A DNA stretch of 64,000 bases from positions 17,967,462 through 18,031,461 of the forward strand of contig OX352763.1 of NCBI GenBank assembly GCA_947095585.1, read 5' to 3'. Source of the DNA: Nephrocerus scutellatus (taxonomy: Eukaryota; Arthropoda; Insecta; Diptera; Pipunculidae). The notes beneath the pieces are model-generated. The model did not search any database and had not been told where the DNA came from. It saw nothing but the letters and a program-made list of their open reading frames with translations. Each line of letters starts with the position of its first letter. Position 1 is the stretch's first letter. This document shows positions 24,121 through 34,721 of the stretch, one piece after another. Made by a program: the position numbers and the translations under genes.

Positions 24121-24170
24121 TCTAATCTTCTGTTCTGTTTTTTTTTCTTTTTCTTTTTTTTCAGGTAAGT
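24121..24170 (+). promoter_or_regulatory. candidate recursive splice site (zero-nucleotide exon)
   Basis: A branch-point-like CTAAT (24122-24126, branch A at 24125) is followed by an almost pure pyrimidine tract of about 36 nt. TCAG then ends at 24164, and GTAAGT follows at once (24165-24170). A strong 3' splice site is thus fused directly to a consensus 5' splice site with no exon between them. In Drosophila this arrangement marks ratchet points where long introns are removed stepwise. The branch A is about 39 nt from the AG, within the usual range. The orientation implies a plus-strand host transcript. A second site of the same design lies at 59,280/59,281. Function is inferred from sequence only. 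Confidence 0.75.
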
Positions 24171-24626
24171 TCCGTCTCAATGATGATCATTAGTTGCTGT
24201 CTGAGTCATTTCTTGCGCGAGATCAAAGTGGAATTTGTATTGGAGGAGTGTAACATCGAATGCGTCGGTTTGGTGAGCTCACCATTCACAGTCGAAAAAC
24301 AACCAAAAATAATTCTCTTGGAATTATTCATATTTTTATGATAATTATTAGTGTTTTTTTTTAATTTTCAAAAGAAGTTATAATATTTAATTTGCTGTCA
24401 CATAAAACGGCATAACTTTATCACAATCTTCGCTTCTTAAGCCGCATATTAATTATGCCGAATAAATTGCCAGGCGTCTGTATGAACCGCTGACATTTAA
24501 AAGTAATATGCGTATACATCTCTTCCTTTCCTTAATTCTTTATCTTTTTTTTAGTTTCTTAATATTTATTTATCCGTGTCCTCTATTTATTTTACAGTAT
24601 AATAAAAAGAAAAGAAATCCCATAGT
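24171..24626. other. no recognisable gene
   Basis: T-rich, intron-like sequence between the candidate recursive splice site and the SINE. A TTTATTTTACAG acceptor-like run ends near 24597, but no exon-like frame follows. Confidence 0.45.
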
Positions 24627-24921
24627 GGGCGCCGTGGCTCAGTGGATAAGAGCATGGACTTCTGAACAGGGGGTTTGTGGTTCGAATCCCAGTAACACCA
24701 AAAGTATTTTTCACGGTGTCCCAACTCTCGCGAACGTCTAACAAACGTCCGAGAGTAATACTTGTCACGGAAAGCTTCTCAATTCGCCGTTCGGATCCGG
24801 CAATAAATTGTAGGTCCCCTTCATTTGTGTGCAAAAACTATACATACTCAACACTGGTTGCGAGAAGCTACACTTTGCACCAAAATGGTCTGTCGCGCCG
24901 AATATTATTATTATTATTATT
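24627..24921 (+). mobile_element. tRNA-derived SINE
   Basis: The head (24627-24700) is a degraded tRNA: an A-box-like TGGCTCAGTGG at 24635-24645, an anticodon-arm region GACTTCTGAAC that would carry TCT (Arg-like), and a perfect B box GGTTCGAATCC at 24679-24689. The acceptor and T stems do not pair properly, so it is not a working tRNA gene. An unrelated body of about 200 bp follows, ending at a TAT/ATT microsatellite (24899-24921). The open frame running through the head is a by-product. The (ATT)n may be the SINE tail or the tail of the opposed LINE that starts at the same place. Confidence 0.7.
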
Positions 24922-25745
24922 CAAATGCCATAGAGCGGAAACGACCTCCTTCCAGTGCGGTCTGTCTCTCGCCAGCAGTTTGACTTCACGCCATGTGCCT
25001 CCTGTACGCAATTCCCTTTCGATTGATCTGCGCCACGTGTTCACTAGGCGTCCCGAGTTTCGTCTTCCTTGAGGGTTTCATTCAAAGGCCATTTTTGAAA
25101 TGTCATTGTCGGGTTTCCACATCGTGTGTCCTCTCCAGTGCCATCTCCTACGCTTAATTTCGATGTGGATTCGCTCATTATTTGTCGGGGCAAGTAGATC
25201 CCAGTTAGAGATCGTGTTTGTCAAAAAGATGCCACAAATTCGACGTAGACATTTGTTGACGAACAATTGTACTTTTTAAGAATTGGTGGTTATTGCTTTC
25301 CAAGTCTCACAACCATATAAAAGGATCGATTTAACACTAGATTTGAAGATCTTTAGCTTAGTGGTCCTGGATATGTTATGCCCTCGCTACACTTTGTTCA
25401 GTGAGTAGTATACAAGGCGTACTTTGTTTATGCGGGCTGTCACATCTGATTCGAACCCGCCGTTCTTAGTAATTAGGCTTCCTAAATAGCCAAAATTCTC
25501 CACGTCTTCAATGACTATCGTTGCATCGTTGGTGATTATGTATAATTCGCGATTGTCGGTCGTTTTGAGCAACTTCGTCTTTAACTTGTTAAGCCTTAGG
25601 CTAACCTGTTCGGTGTTATAAATTAACATCTCAAGCTTACGCTTCATATCGTCTAATCTGTGAGTCGTCATACTGAATTCGTCAGCGTAGTTGATATCGT
25701 TAAGCCTTTCGTTCAAGCGCCATTGAATACCGTTGGAGACAGAAT
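24899..25745 (-). mobile_element. LINE remnant (family B), RT to (AAT)n tail
   Basis: The minus frame 25387-25716 reads ERLNDINYADEFSMTTHRLD, with the catalytic YADD changed to YADE, then VSLRLNKLKTKLLKT and FGYLGSLITKNGGFESDVTA, the RT palm and thumb of a non-LTR retrotransposon. At 25078-25266 the tail reads FVNKCLRRICGIF and then IEIKRRRWHWRGHTMWKPDN. The 3' end on the minus strand runs into (AAT)n at 24899-24921. The family is distinct from family A in its tail. One catalytic Asp replacement, stops and frameshifts show inactivity. The 5' end abuts a plus-strand fragment of the same kind at 25745. Confidence 0.85.
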
Positions 25746-25827
25746 GGCGTCTCTTGAAACCTCAGGCGATAAATCGAGTTCGTTGGCAGGCGTTTTTAGA
25801 AGCCCTATGCTCCCCCGCGGAGTAAAG
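25745..25827 (+). mobile_element. family B-like LINE, last ~27 codons in opposite orientation
   Basis: A plus-strand frame through 25748-25825 reads WRLLKPQAINRVRWQAFLEA followed by LCSPAE and a stop. This is the terminal peptide of a LINE whose minus-strand copy occurs at 42.28-42.74 kb, with the same WRLLKP, AINRVRW and SPAE positions. It lies head to head with the minus-strand LINE ending at 25745. Confidence 0.65.
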
Positions 25828-25879
25828 AAAAGAAGGAAGCATCGATGTTGGTTTGCACAATGTCGGGGATACACAATGG

Positions 25880-26420
25880 GTAGTTTGAATAAAATCGGAT
25901 AAAAAAATTTTAGGGAGCCCCCCGAGGCGCGATTGCTTCAAAATTTGAAGAAAATCGGGTAAATTTTGTAAAAAAAGTTGTATGGAAGCCCCACGATCCC
26001 GAGGCACGAGGGGCCTAACTTTAATAGAAAGTGTTGTCATGGAAAATACACACGTGTGCAAATTTTGAAAAAAATCAGGCTTTAGGAAGTGGGTTAAAAA
26101 TTGATCACATGATTCTACCACCCAGCCATCCAGCCAGAAACCATCACGTGTTTAAAATTTGAAAAAAATCGGATTAATTTTTAAAAAAAATATATGGGTA
26201 CCCCTCGGGCTTCAGGTCCCGAGTGCCCGTCGACCCGGTGCCCGATCACTTCCAAATTTTTACAAGAAGTGTTGTCCATCGAAGATACACATGCGTATAA
26301 ATTTGAAGAAAATCGGGTACTTTTTTTTATAAAATTTGTATGGGTGCCCCCCCCCCCCTCGAACCAAGCGCCCGATCACTTGCAAATTTTTACAAAATAC
26401 CAGTGCAATTAAATTTGTGA
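25880..26420 (-). repeat. dispersed repeat copy with ACACRYGTGT-like palindromes
   Basis: Contains recurring blocks GAAAAAAATCGG, GGGAGCCCC, TAGAAAGTGTTGTCAT and AGTGGGTTAAAAAT, in reverse orientation relative to the copies at 27.44-28.04 and 28.73-29.06 kb. The core block is present about three times in slightly different forms. Each is centred on a short palindrome such as ACACACGTGTG at about 26046. There is no coding capacity; the minus frame 25762-26121 and the plus frames 26194-26527 are repeat artefacts. The class is unknown, possibly a non-autonomous Helitron-like or satellite-derived repeat. Confidence 0.65.
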
Positions 26421-27436
26421 TACATGGTATTTTTTGTAAAAATATAGTTATGTTTCTCTTAAATACTAGTTTTGGTTTTATATATAACGGGTTTACTTAC
26501 AAAGCTCGTAACGAATTTTTGACATAATTCGAAAATATAAAATTAAGCAATTAAGTCAAATTTTACTAAATTGGAGATTATTAAGTGGCAACACTGGTTG
26601 TGCTGTTGTAAGCTGTGCTGCGCCTAACGCCTAATACTTTTCTTTTCACCCTGTGTGTGTGACTGTGTACCTCAATGCATTTATTCCTACCCATTCTGGT
26701 CCCTTCTTCTACTCTTTCATTCTTAATTTTATAATCATTTCGTTATTTTATTTATAAATAGATTCGACGAACGTGCACAAGTTATAAAGAAACAATAAAA
26801 ACAATTGAACAGATAGCGCTCGATTGCAGTTTATTTTCAAGAGAATTAGAAGGGAATTAATTAATTGAGTGATTCACGTCCGAGGGTACAACATGCACAC
26901 GATGGTGCTTGCTGCGGGGAATTTTTTAAAAAGAAAAAATTAACAGACAATCGAAACTTTTAATTAAGCGATGCGATATCCAATCGATTTATCCTAAGTG
27001 GGCTCTTGAATGACACGCCGGTTTGTGGGCAACCAAACGAGGAGGAATAAATGAATGAATTTTTTAAATCATTGCTGGTTTTATGTTAAATGGGGAGAGG
27101 GGTGGTGTGCATGCACACACAATCACTCCCTTCGCTATTTAATATAAAAATCATTTAACGTCAGTCAGCAATCTGACGAACAAAAACCATAAATAAAGGT
27201 CATATGGGCGAGTGTGTGTTTGGTAAACAAACATTTTTCTGGATGAATTCATTCATTCCTTTGGAATGTAGTATACTCGGCCGACACACACACACAATGC
27301 ATAGAAAAAGGTACAAAACGGGCGATGGCAAGTCCCATTGTGGTCCATAATACTCACACACCTATGATGAACAAGTGCTCGAGTTCGGTTCAGTAACTCC
27401 TCTGTTCTTTCACAAGCAACAGGTTCGTCCCTTTTT
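26421..27436. other. no recognisable gene
   Basis: AT-rich, TE-poor sequence. A GTAAACAAAC block near 27220-27230 matches a forkhead-type site in sequence only. A CA repeat lies at about 27285-27295. I see no coding exon. Confidence 0.4.
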
Positions 27437-28040
27437 AAATTCTCTATATTAACTTCACTTGCCCGTGGGTCGTCGGTCGTCGGTCGGTCGTCGGTCGGTC
27501 GTCGGTCGGTCGTCGGTCGGTCGTCGGTCGGTCGTCGGTCGGTCGTCTGTCGTGGATTCTTGCGATCAATTTTTAACCCACTTCCCATGGCCCGATTTTA
27601 TTGAAATTTTGCACACTTGCGTATTTCCGGAGACAACACTTTCTATTAAATTTTGAGGCCCCTCGGGCTGCGGGGTCGGGGGGCTCCCAAACAAAAATTT
27701 TAAAAAATTTACCCGATTTTCTTCAAATTTTACACACATGTGTATACCCAATAAACAATACTTTTTCGAAAATTTGGTAGTGATCGGGTACCGGGTTCGG
27801 CCGCAAGGCCCTTATACATTTTTTAAATATCTGTACTGGCATCAGATATTCGTCGCCCTTTATGGACTGTCTGCGGTGTGTGCTGCGCAGTCGGCTGCGC
27901 TGCATGGTGTTGTTGGTGGTGGAGAGAGAGAGAGAGAAATCTTAGCGCACGCACAAATGAACCCAGCAAATGAAACGAGACATACATGTGTTATGCTTAC
28001 TTCAACTTACATTTTTATTATATACTGAATTGTATTTTTA
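27437..28040 (+). repeat. dispersed repeat copy containing an 11-bp GTCGTCGGTCG minisatellite
   Basis: It starts TTCTCTATATTAACTTCAC, as other copies do. At 27468-27555 comes a near-perfect tandem array of GTCGTCGGTCG (about seven units). Next are AATTTTTAACCCACTTCCC, ACCCGATTTTCTTC and a palindromic ACACATGTGT (about 27730). The right part includes GGCATCAGATAT, also seen in the 28.73 and 31.8 kb copies, and a GA microsatellite at about 27921-27935. The minus open frame 27253-27588, rich in Asp/Arg/Pro/Thr, is a translation of the minisatellite, not a gene. Confidence 0.75.
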
Positions 28041-28732
28041 TTGATGTCGTTTTTTTTGTTGTCGATATCAACTTACAGATAGAACAACAAGTTTTCACAA
28101 TATTCTGTCATTTGGCGTTTTCATAAATTAGTTCAGAGCAGTCAAAGAGTTCTCAAGATAAATGTTCGTGTTTCTTATTTGCTCAGAGTATGAGCGTGCT
28201 CTAAGTGCTCAGAATAAAATGATCTGAGCTTTTTCAATTTTAACATCTGATGTCAAATGTTTGTTTCGATGATTTTCTTCTACAATAAAAAAAAAATGGC
28301 CCAGGATCGAGGGGCTCCCATATCAATTTCTGCGATTAGAGAATTTAGATGAAAAATTTTAATTTTTATTGGTTGTTTTTTTTTATGCCTCATTAGGGAT
28401 TTGATTTTTCGACCTTACGAACTGAAAATATAAGCTTTGTATTTGGGTGATTGCTGGCTACAGGGTGTTTTTTCAATTGTATTAATTCGACCCACACTCG
28501 ACCTTTCAAGTCGAACCGTTAAAGGTATAGGATATTCGTTAAAAAAGCAAGCTATACAAAAAGTTGTAGAACTTCCGGAATTTATCTTATTTTTGATGTT
28601 CCTCACCTCCATGATATTCAGCTGGAAGCATAGGACCTTTACAAAGGCAGAAGACTCGATTTTTAGAGATAGCCATTAGGTGACGCATCCCTGATTTTGA
28701 TTACCCTGATTCGACTGTCTCTCATCTATCTC
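28041..28732. other. no recognisable gene
   Basis: Unassigned AT-rich sequence. Opposed open frames at 28415-28679 have no recognisable domain. A GGGTGTTTTTTCAA block at about 28462 resembles generic transposon-end sequence, but I found no partner inverted copy. Confidence 0.4.
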
Positions 28733-29063
28733 TTTCATATACCTATCTCTCTATATTAACTTCGCGTGCCCGTGTGTTTGTCGCTCTGTTAGCCTGTTTG
28801 CCGTGAAATCTTGCGATTTTTAACCCACTTTCCAAAGCCCGATTGTAATGAAACTTTGTACACATGTGTATTTACGGTGACAACACATTCTATTTGGCAG
28901 TGATCGTGCCGCGGGGTCGGGGACTCACATGTAAAAAGCATGCCAAATAGCGGCATCAGATAACGCTATACTATATATTCTGAGTGTGGTGTGCACTGCT
29001 TTACGATTGGGTAGTTGGGTTGCAGTGCTTCGCATGTGTTTTTATTTTTCAGCATTTATAGTG
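28733..29063 (+). repeat. dispersed repeat copy, most complete forward copy
   Basis: It runs from CTCTATATTAACTTCGCG to CAGCATTTATAGTG. Internal landmarks shared with the reversed copy at 31815-32150 are TTTTTAACCCACTTTCCAAA, GCCCGAT, the palindrome ACACATGTGT at about 28860, GGTCGGG, and a GGCATCAGAT block. The right part also shares CAGTGCTTCGCATGTG. The two copies share both ends, so this 330-bp unit is a defined repeat. No coding and no clear terminal inverted repeat. Confidence 0.7.
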
Positions 29064-29095
29064 GAATAGTATACCTTTTACATGAAAAATGTTTA

Positions 29096-30060
29096 TGGGT
29101 TGTTTTTTATAATGTACACACCCTCAGGTGTTTACACGCCAATGGACGTGCACAGCTTTAACGTTAGGAAGTTAAGGAGAGGAAAGGATGAGATGTCTAA
29201 GAACGTGTGTCTTACATGACTGTAGATCTAGCACAACCAGCATCATAGAGCTGCCAATTTGACAACTCCATAATACTCATCGTGCGGGTTACCCGAGACG
29301 CTGCCCCCGTTTATAAGTAGGGTTGAATTTCAGCCACACCCCAGTCGAGCCACCAGTATCTGTTTGCATTTTTTTTATTACAGTCTCGTTCAGATATGTT
29401 ACTGCAGTATCTCCAGTTAGCATCCCGATTACCCAAAGGCATAAAACCATTTCGGATGCGTTTGTCCGTTGCCCTTCTAGCAACATGCTAGATTAAGGGC
29501 CCGATACACGTGTCCGACAAATAGCCCAGTGTATCCAGATTTTTTTTTTATAATGTACACACGCTAAAGGGATTTGCAGTCTTATAGAGCTTAGCACAGC
29601 GTGGGCGTTAGAAAATTAGGGAGAGGAAAAGATGAGATGTCTTAAAATCATATAAATTCGGAAAGACATAATTGGGCAATTCATTCCACATAACTGTAGT
29701 GCGGCTAAAAGAATGCCTCGGGTGGCACAAATCCGTTCTCCAGTGCTCTCTCGAAGTACTGAGGTTTGGGATTGTTGCCTTGAGGGTACCAGCCGAGTGT
29801 ATCTTTGCGATGTTGTCTTATACGTTTTTTAAGTGTGGCCAATCCAGATCGACTCCTTTTCCGCCACTTAATGTTAAAGTCGATTTTTTGCTGTATATCT
29901 CGCAAGGAATTTTTATTGGTGATTGTTTCCGGTCTTTTTCCTTGTACTGACTGAATCTTAAAGAGAAGTCTCGACTCTCGTATCCGCACAAGAGCGCATG
30001 TAATTGGTAAACAAAAATCTGATATGCAACTTTCTGTAAACCAAAAGTAAATCATTTACG
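29096..30060 (-). mobile_element. two overlapping Jockey/CR1-type LINE 3' ends
   Basis: The minus strand of 29545-30055 reads FKIQSVQGKRPETITNKNSL and an ERALENGFVPPEAF region. With a frame change come SRTTVMWNELPNYVFPNLYD and FKTSHLFLS, the characteristic end of Jockey/CR1-type ORF2 (SRT..MWN.LP..VFP..Y). A second partial copy of the last ~100 bp lies at 29096-29200 (TTTTATAATGTACACAC and AGATGAGATGTCT shared with 29545-29645). Between them (29215-29540) is an unassigned segment. Both are 5'-truncated fossils in the same orientation. Confidence 0.65.
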
Positions 30061-31379
30061 AATCAAAAAAAAAAGAGGTCTCAGGATGGATTCTTTGTGA
30101 GCTCCTGCTAAGATATCGTATGTTGATAAAAGAATCTTCCCTCGTGTTTACTGTAGCCAACTACCATTCTATCTACCTTTTGCTCGTTATCATCCTTATG
30201 CCACGCAATGTCTCATCGCTTCATGTCATCACTCAACATCCCTTGAAAATAAACTGACGACTCTGTTTTGTTAGCCAGCACCACCTCCACCACCACACCA
30301 CCAGGGCACCAGCACAAACTGAAATTGCAACTGCATCTCCACCATTCATCATTTTTCAGATGAGTTGTTGCACTTGTTGTAGATGCCGACAGACGACAGA
30401 CGCTTGCATCAAGATCTGAGAGCGATTACATTCTGTTACTGTTACTGTCAGTCGAAGTGAAATGTAAACAACGAACAGATGCACTCATTTCCGGTCTATC
30501 GTGTTTTTCTCTCTTTCGTACTCGTTGTGGGGTTGTCTGTATGAAGTTCTGCTATGTGCATTCTGAAGGACTGTAGGTCTACCTGCTCCTCTGCCCGGCA
30601 AGCCGGCAACAACGAACAACTGCTTGTCTCTGATATTTGGTTCTTTGCACCCGCAATTTTTTTCATTTGGAAATGTATTTTTTCTCAAACAAAAAATTGA
30701 ATTATATTTTTTGCTCGTAAAATAACCAACAGGAATACATTTCTCTAATTTTTCGGCAAAACTTGAATTGAATTTTAGAATGCCGACAAAAAAAGAGAAC
30801 GGAAGTAACGAATAGTCAGCATATGACGTCTACACCATGATGAGTTTTTCATTTATTGGAAATTCGAAAAGCCTGAGTCTGAAGTGTGACCATTTCTGAT
30901 TTTTAATTTTGCACAAAAAATTTTTTCACTTAATGAAAAATTAATCTTTTTAAGAAAAAAAATTTATTTACTGAATTCACGATTGTCATAATATCGAATT
31001 CATCATAACATCTTCTATATATTAATACGTAATTTGTACCCCTTTTTAAGCATATTGCGCACACGGAGGAGCATGTGGTTTGGCATACCTAAAAATTATA
31101 TGGAGAAGGAGTGGAGGAAGCTAAAATTTTTATATAATTTAATTTATTTATTATTACAATATTATTTATTTTTTTTCATAGGTATTGAAGGGAATTAAGG
31201 CAAACATGCAACATGCTCGCAGCTGACGTAATAGAACAAAATTAAATTAAATTTTATGCAATGGTTTTAGAGGTTATACTCGTTGACAAAAGAACCTCAT
31301 TAACTTTTAAACTTAAAAATTTAACGAATTACGGTTGAATTTCGACCTCTGGTAAATATTAATTTGTCAGCATTGTATC
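30061..31379. other. TE-poor stretch, no gene
   Basis: No TE domains, arrays or exon-like frames found. A pyrimidine-rich TTTTTTTTCATAG|GTATTG junction lies at 31181, but its donor part is poor. A candidate for unique intronic DNA. Confidence 0.45.
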
Positions 31380-31655
31380 CTTGCATGAGGAATGAGGAAA
31401 AATCATGGATTTAGGATGAATGTGAGCCCCTCGGTGCTGGGCCTTACAAAAAGTGTTATCATCGGAGATACACATAAAAAATTAGAAAAAAATTTGTAAA
31501 TTTTTTACAAAAAAAAATTTACGGGAGCTTACCATCATGGGGTTTGAGTAAAAAATTTATCACAAGATTTGGCCAGCCAGCCAACCAGCCACCGACAAAT
31601 AGAGACACACATGCCTACGCAAAGTAATATAGATAATCATAAAAAACATAAAAAT
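31380..31655 (-). repeat. dispersed repeat copy, partial
   Basis: Shares AAAAAGTGTTATCATCGGAG, a TAAAAAATTTATCACA block and an AGCCAGCCAACCAGCCACC stretch with the 25.88-26.42 kb copy, in the same reversed orientation. It ends CGCAAAGTAATATAGAT, matching the end of the 31815-32150 copy. The palindromic core has decayed here. Confidence 0.55.
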
Positions 31656-31739
31656 TAAAGATTAATTTCTTGTAAATTCTCTAATAACTAAAAGTATATT
31701 ACAGTAGTATTTACTATAAATTTTATAAATATGGTCGGG

Positions 31740-31814
31740 GCGGTATGTTGATCAATGGGACTGCTGGTGGTAGGTGTTTGTGTGCGGGTAGTGAAGCGCC
31801 CGGGAACAGCTGGT
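31740..31814 (+). mobile_element. Helitron-like 3' terminus (CTGG|T)
   Basis: The GTGCGGGTAGTGAAGCGC block is closely similar to the GTGCGGGTAGCGAAGCGC block at 15776-15793. Here the stem is shorter (CGGG/CCCG, 31785-31788 and 31799-31802). Counted from the end of the CCC run, an 8-nt spacer leads to CTGG (31810-31813) and T, fitting CTRR|T. The next dispersed repeat starts immediately after this T. Confidence 0.5.
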
Positions 31815-32150
31815 TCACTATAAATGCTGAAAAATAACATATGCGAAGCACTGCGTGCTTTTGTCGTTAAATATAAAAACAAGCACCAAATCATAGAGCA
31901 GCGCCGCATACAGTCATTATAGTACTTGATCTGATGCCGCTATATGGCATAATTTAAAAAAAAATGTAAGGAGCCTCCCGACCCCAGGGTCAAAATTTTA
32001 ATAGAAAGGGTTTTCACCGGAAATACACATTCAATAAAATCGGGCTTTGGAAAGTGGGTTAAAAATTTATCGAATGATTCCACTACCGAAGAAACGACAG
32101 ACAGAACCATGCCGACGCGAAGTTAATATAGAGAATTTAAAAAAGGGAAT
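31815..32150 (-). repeat. dispersed repeat copy, complete reversed copy
   Basis: Reverse complement of the unit at 28733-29063, from CACTATAAATGCTGAAAAAT to GAAGTTAATATAGAG. It shares GAAGCACTGCGTG, GATGCCGCTATATGGC, GTTTTCACCGGAAAT and GGGTTAAAAATTTATCG. It directly abuts the Helitron-like CTGG|T end on its left. No coding. Confidence 0.7.
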
Positions 32151-34721
32151 GTTAAAGCTTTAATTAATGATTTTTTATTTACATCTGAGGATTTTTTTTA
32201 TGTAAAAAGCTTCTTGTTTTTATACCACGACATCAGGATCAGGAGTTATTTTGATTTGTTTTTGATAGAATAGATGATTTGGAGCTTTTTCTAGAATTTC
32301 GCGATGGTTAAAGATATCCTTTTTAAATTATTTGGTACTACATATTCGATTTCATAGAATGTTAATATTATTAGTTATTACACCAAAAAAACGTCGAAAA
32401 TGCCTTAGAGAAATATAAAAAAACTGGGAAAGAAAATTGCATAAAAACCATTTATTTCTACACATGCATATATGTTTGGTCTAATCATACTAATTTATTA
32501 TTAAATTTTTTTTTAAATTACAAAAAAAGTTACATTAATGAATAAACTCTTTAAAGAAATTTTTTTTTAAAGCTATTGTGTTGGAACTGTCATATAAAGT
32601 TATATACTCTTGATGGCTGAATTTATAGGTTTGAAGGTAAATTTCTATAAGATTTAAATGAATAGGTCAAGTAAGGATCAAAATAGTACATACACAAAAG
32701 TAGAAAGAGGACACCAAACCAAAATTTAGGTACTAAGAAATTTAAATACTTAAATGGTGTTCTCGTTTTTGTTCATATTTAAGATATTTCCAATAAGACA
32801 ACACACATAGCAGCAAAATTTTTAACCTACCTCTTCAAAATAAATAAAATTATTCTATTTGTTATAAATAATACCTTAAGATTTATATCAATATTTACGA
32901 AAAAGTCTTCTGGCAATACCCTTAAAGGGCAATGCAAATTTCAGTGAAGAACTGTAAGAGAGATAAATATTAAAACTGCGAATGAGATATTCGAATTTCC
33001 AATATTTGTTTGATCATAAAATTGTCCTCTTTCATAATTTTGAGCGTAGACTGTAAAATTACAAGATTAATAATCAAAATAAGTTAATATTGTGATACAT
33101 AAAGTAATTTTTTCATTACATTTATTAGATTAAAGATTACCTAATTATTAAACAATACGAATCCATTGATGTACTGCAATAAAAGAATAAAACTTATATG
33201 TTTATATATTGCCTCTTAATTTAAAACCCAACAGACAAAATAAGAGAAAATTTTATATTTTTAATTCTCTAATTATTTAAATTTGAAAAATAGCCGGATT
33301 ACTCAAGAATACTTTACCCCAACACATTTTCAAAGAGTTTCTCTATATTCCTTTTATCCGCTCAGTATCAATCGACATCTTTGGATACGGATAAATAATG
33401 CGTGATTCATGCAATTCTAAATGCCATTGCCCTGCCCGCTGCTTAAGATACATATTTTTCTTCATTCATAAAATCGACCGCTGCACCACAACAAAGCAGT
33501 AAATTGAGTCAAAGTCGAATCCAGTTGTTTATGTTTATGATACGAACGTAATGAATATTTTTAGCTGAGTACGAAATGTAACAAATGAAATTATTAATTC
33601 GCATTTTTGAATAACACATTGACTACCGACATACAATACAATATACAAATACTTTGGACTTGATTCTTTTAAAGCTTTCAATTAAAAAAAATATTTAAAT
33701 TAAAAAGTTATGCGAAAACACTATGCGGTTTAATGGAAATTATTAAACTAGGAAACTTACCTGGGTCTTAATATATGTACATATGCATATGTAAACTTCG
33801 GTGAATTTGTCTTCAAAAGTTCTTGATTTTCCATAAAAAAAATTTAAATTGAATTTAAATTCTTGCATCACTATATTTATCTTTTTCAATTTCATTGAGT
33901 ATTGGTATCAAGAGTAAGTACATAAGTACAATATATTTTCTTTCATTTTTGTTAAACCGTCGTCTTTAGCTTCTTTTGATATTTGTAGAGAGTTAAGAGA
34001 AATTTGCGGCTTGAACTTCGACAAACTGTAGAACTGAATTGGTGTTGCCAATTCGGCCTCCATTTTTTTATAATTGTTCGTTATTAATATTGAATTAAGT
34101 TGTAATTATTTAATAAATAATATTTGTATTAAAAAAAGACATGACAGTTAACGTCTTGTAGCAAGTTGAATTTCGTATATTAGCGTAGCACGATAAATAT
34201 AAAGCAATGAATGATAAAGAAACTCTATTAAGCTCTTTTAGTGGATGCAAAAATTACATACATTAATTGAAGAATATTACTATATTGGTTTTATTTTGTA
34301 TAATTTTTTAATAGAATTTTTATTTTGTTTAATTTTATAGAATTATTATATTTTTAAATTATTAAAATTTCGTTAAAATTTCATAACTAGCTCCTGTGGG
34401 TTTTTACAACGAATTTCTTCGCCGGTCCCAATTTCGAACGGATTTCCTTTCTTTGGACTTACAAAAATAACTTTCCGAACAGAAGCAAAAAGAAACTTGT
34501 TCAATCCGGTGCCTATCGAGCTTAGTTTTATCAAAAAATTTCGAAACTTTACAAAATCTGTATATTAACTGTACCCGGATGTTTATATCGTCTATGGTCG
34601 TGTGAAAAATGTATATTTCAACAGCTTCGTTGATAATCGATTTCGATCATAGGGACGAAAAAAGGTACTTGGCTAGAGAGACGAAAAGAGGGAACTATGT
34701 TTTATTCGCTGTTGGGATAGT
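32151..34721. other. very AT-rich stretch without gene
   Basis: About 2.5 kb of strongly AT-rich sequence with few open frames and no TE protein trace. A CCCAG|GTAAGT donor-like sequence is present on the minus strand near 33757-33766, but no pyrimidine tract precedes it and no frame supports an exon. Otherwise nothing recognisable. Confidence 0.5.

Noticed and set aside
24627..24700. Functional tRNA-Arg gene
   Set aside because: B box is perfect, but acceptor and T stems do not pair and a non-tRNA body follows; better explained as a SINE head.
27253..27588. Asp/Arg/Pro/Thr-rich 111-codon frame
   Set aside because: Mostly a translation of the GTCGTCGGTCG array inside a dispersed repeat.
31160..31190. 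Third recursive splice site (TTTTTTTTCATAG|GTATTG)
   Set aside because: Acceptor side is acceptable, but GTATTG is a poor donor and no clear CTAAT branch motif precedes it.
33750..33790. Minus-strand CCCAG|GTAAGTTT donor as a minus-strand exon or recursive site
   Set aside because: No pyrimidine tract before the AG and no open frame upstream on the minus strand; probably a chance donor match.
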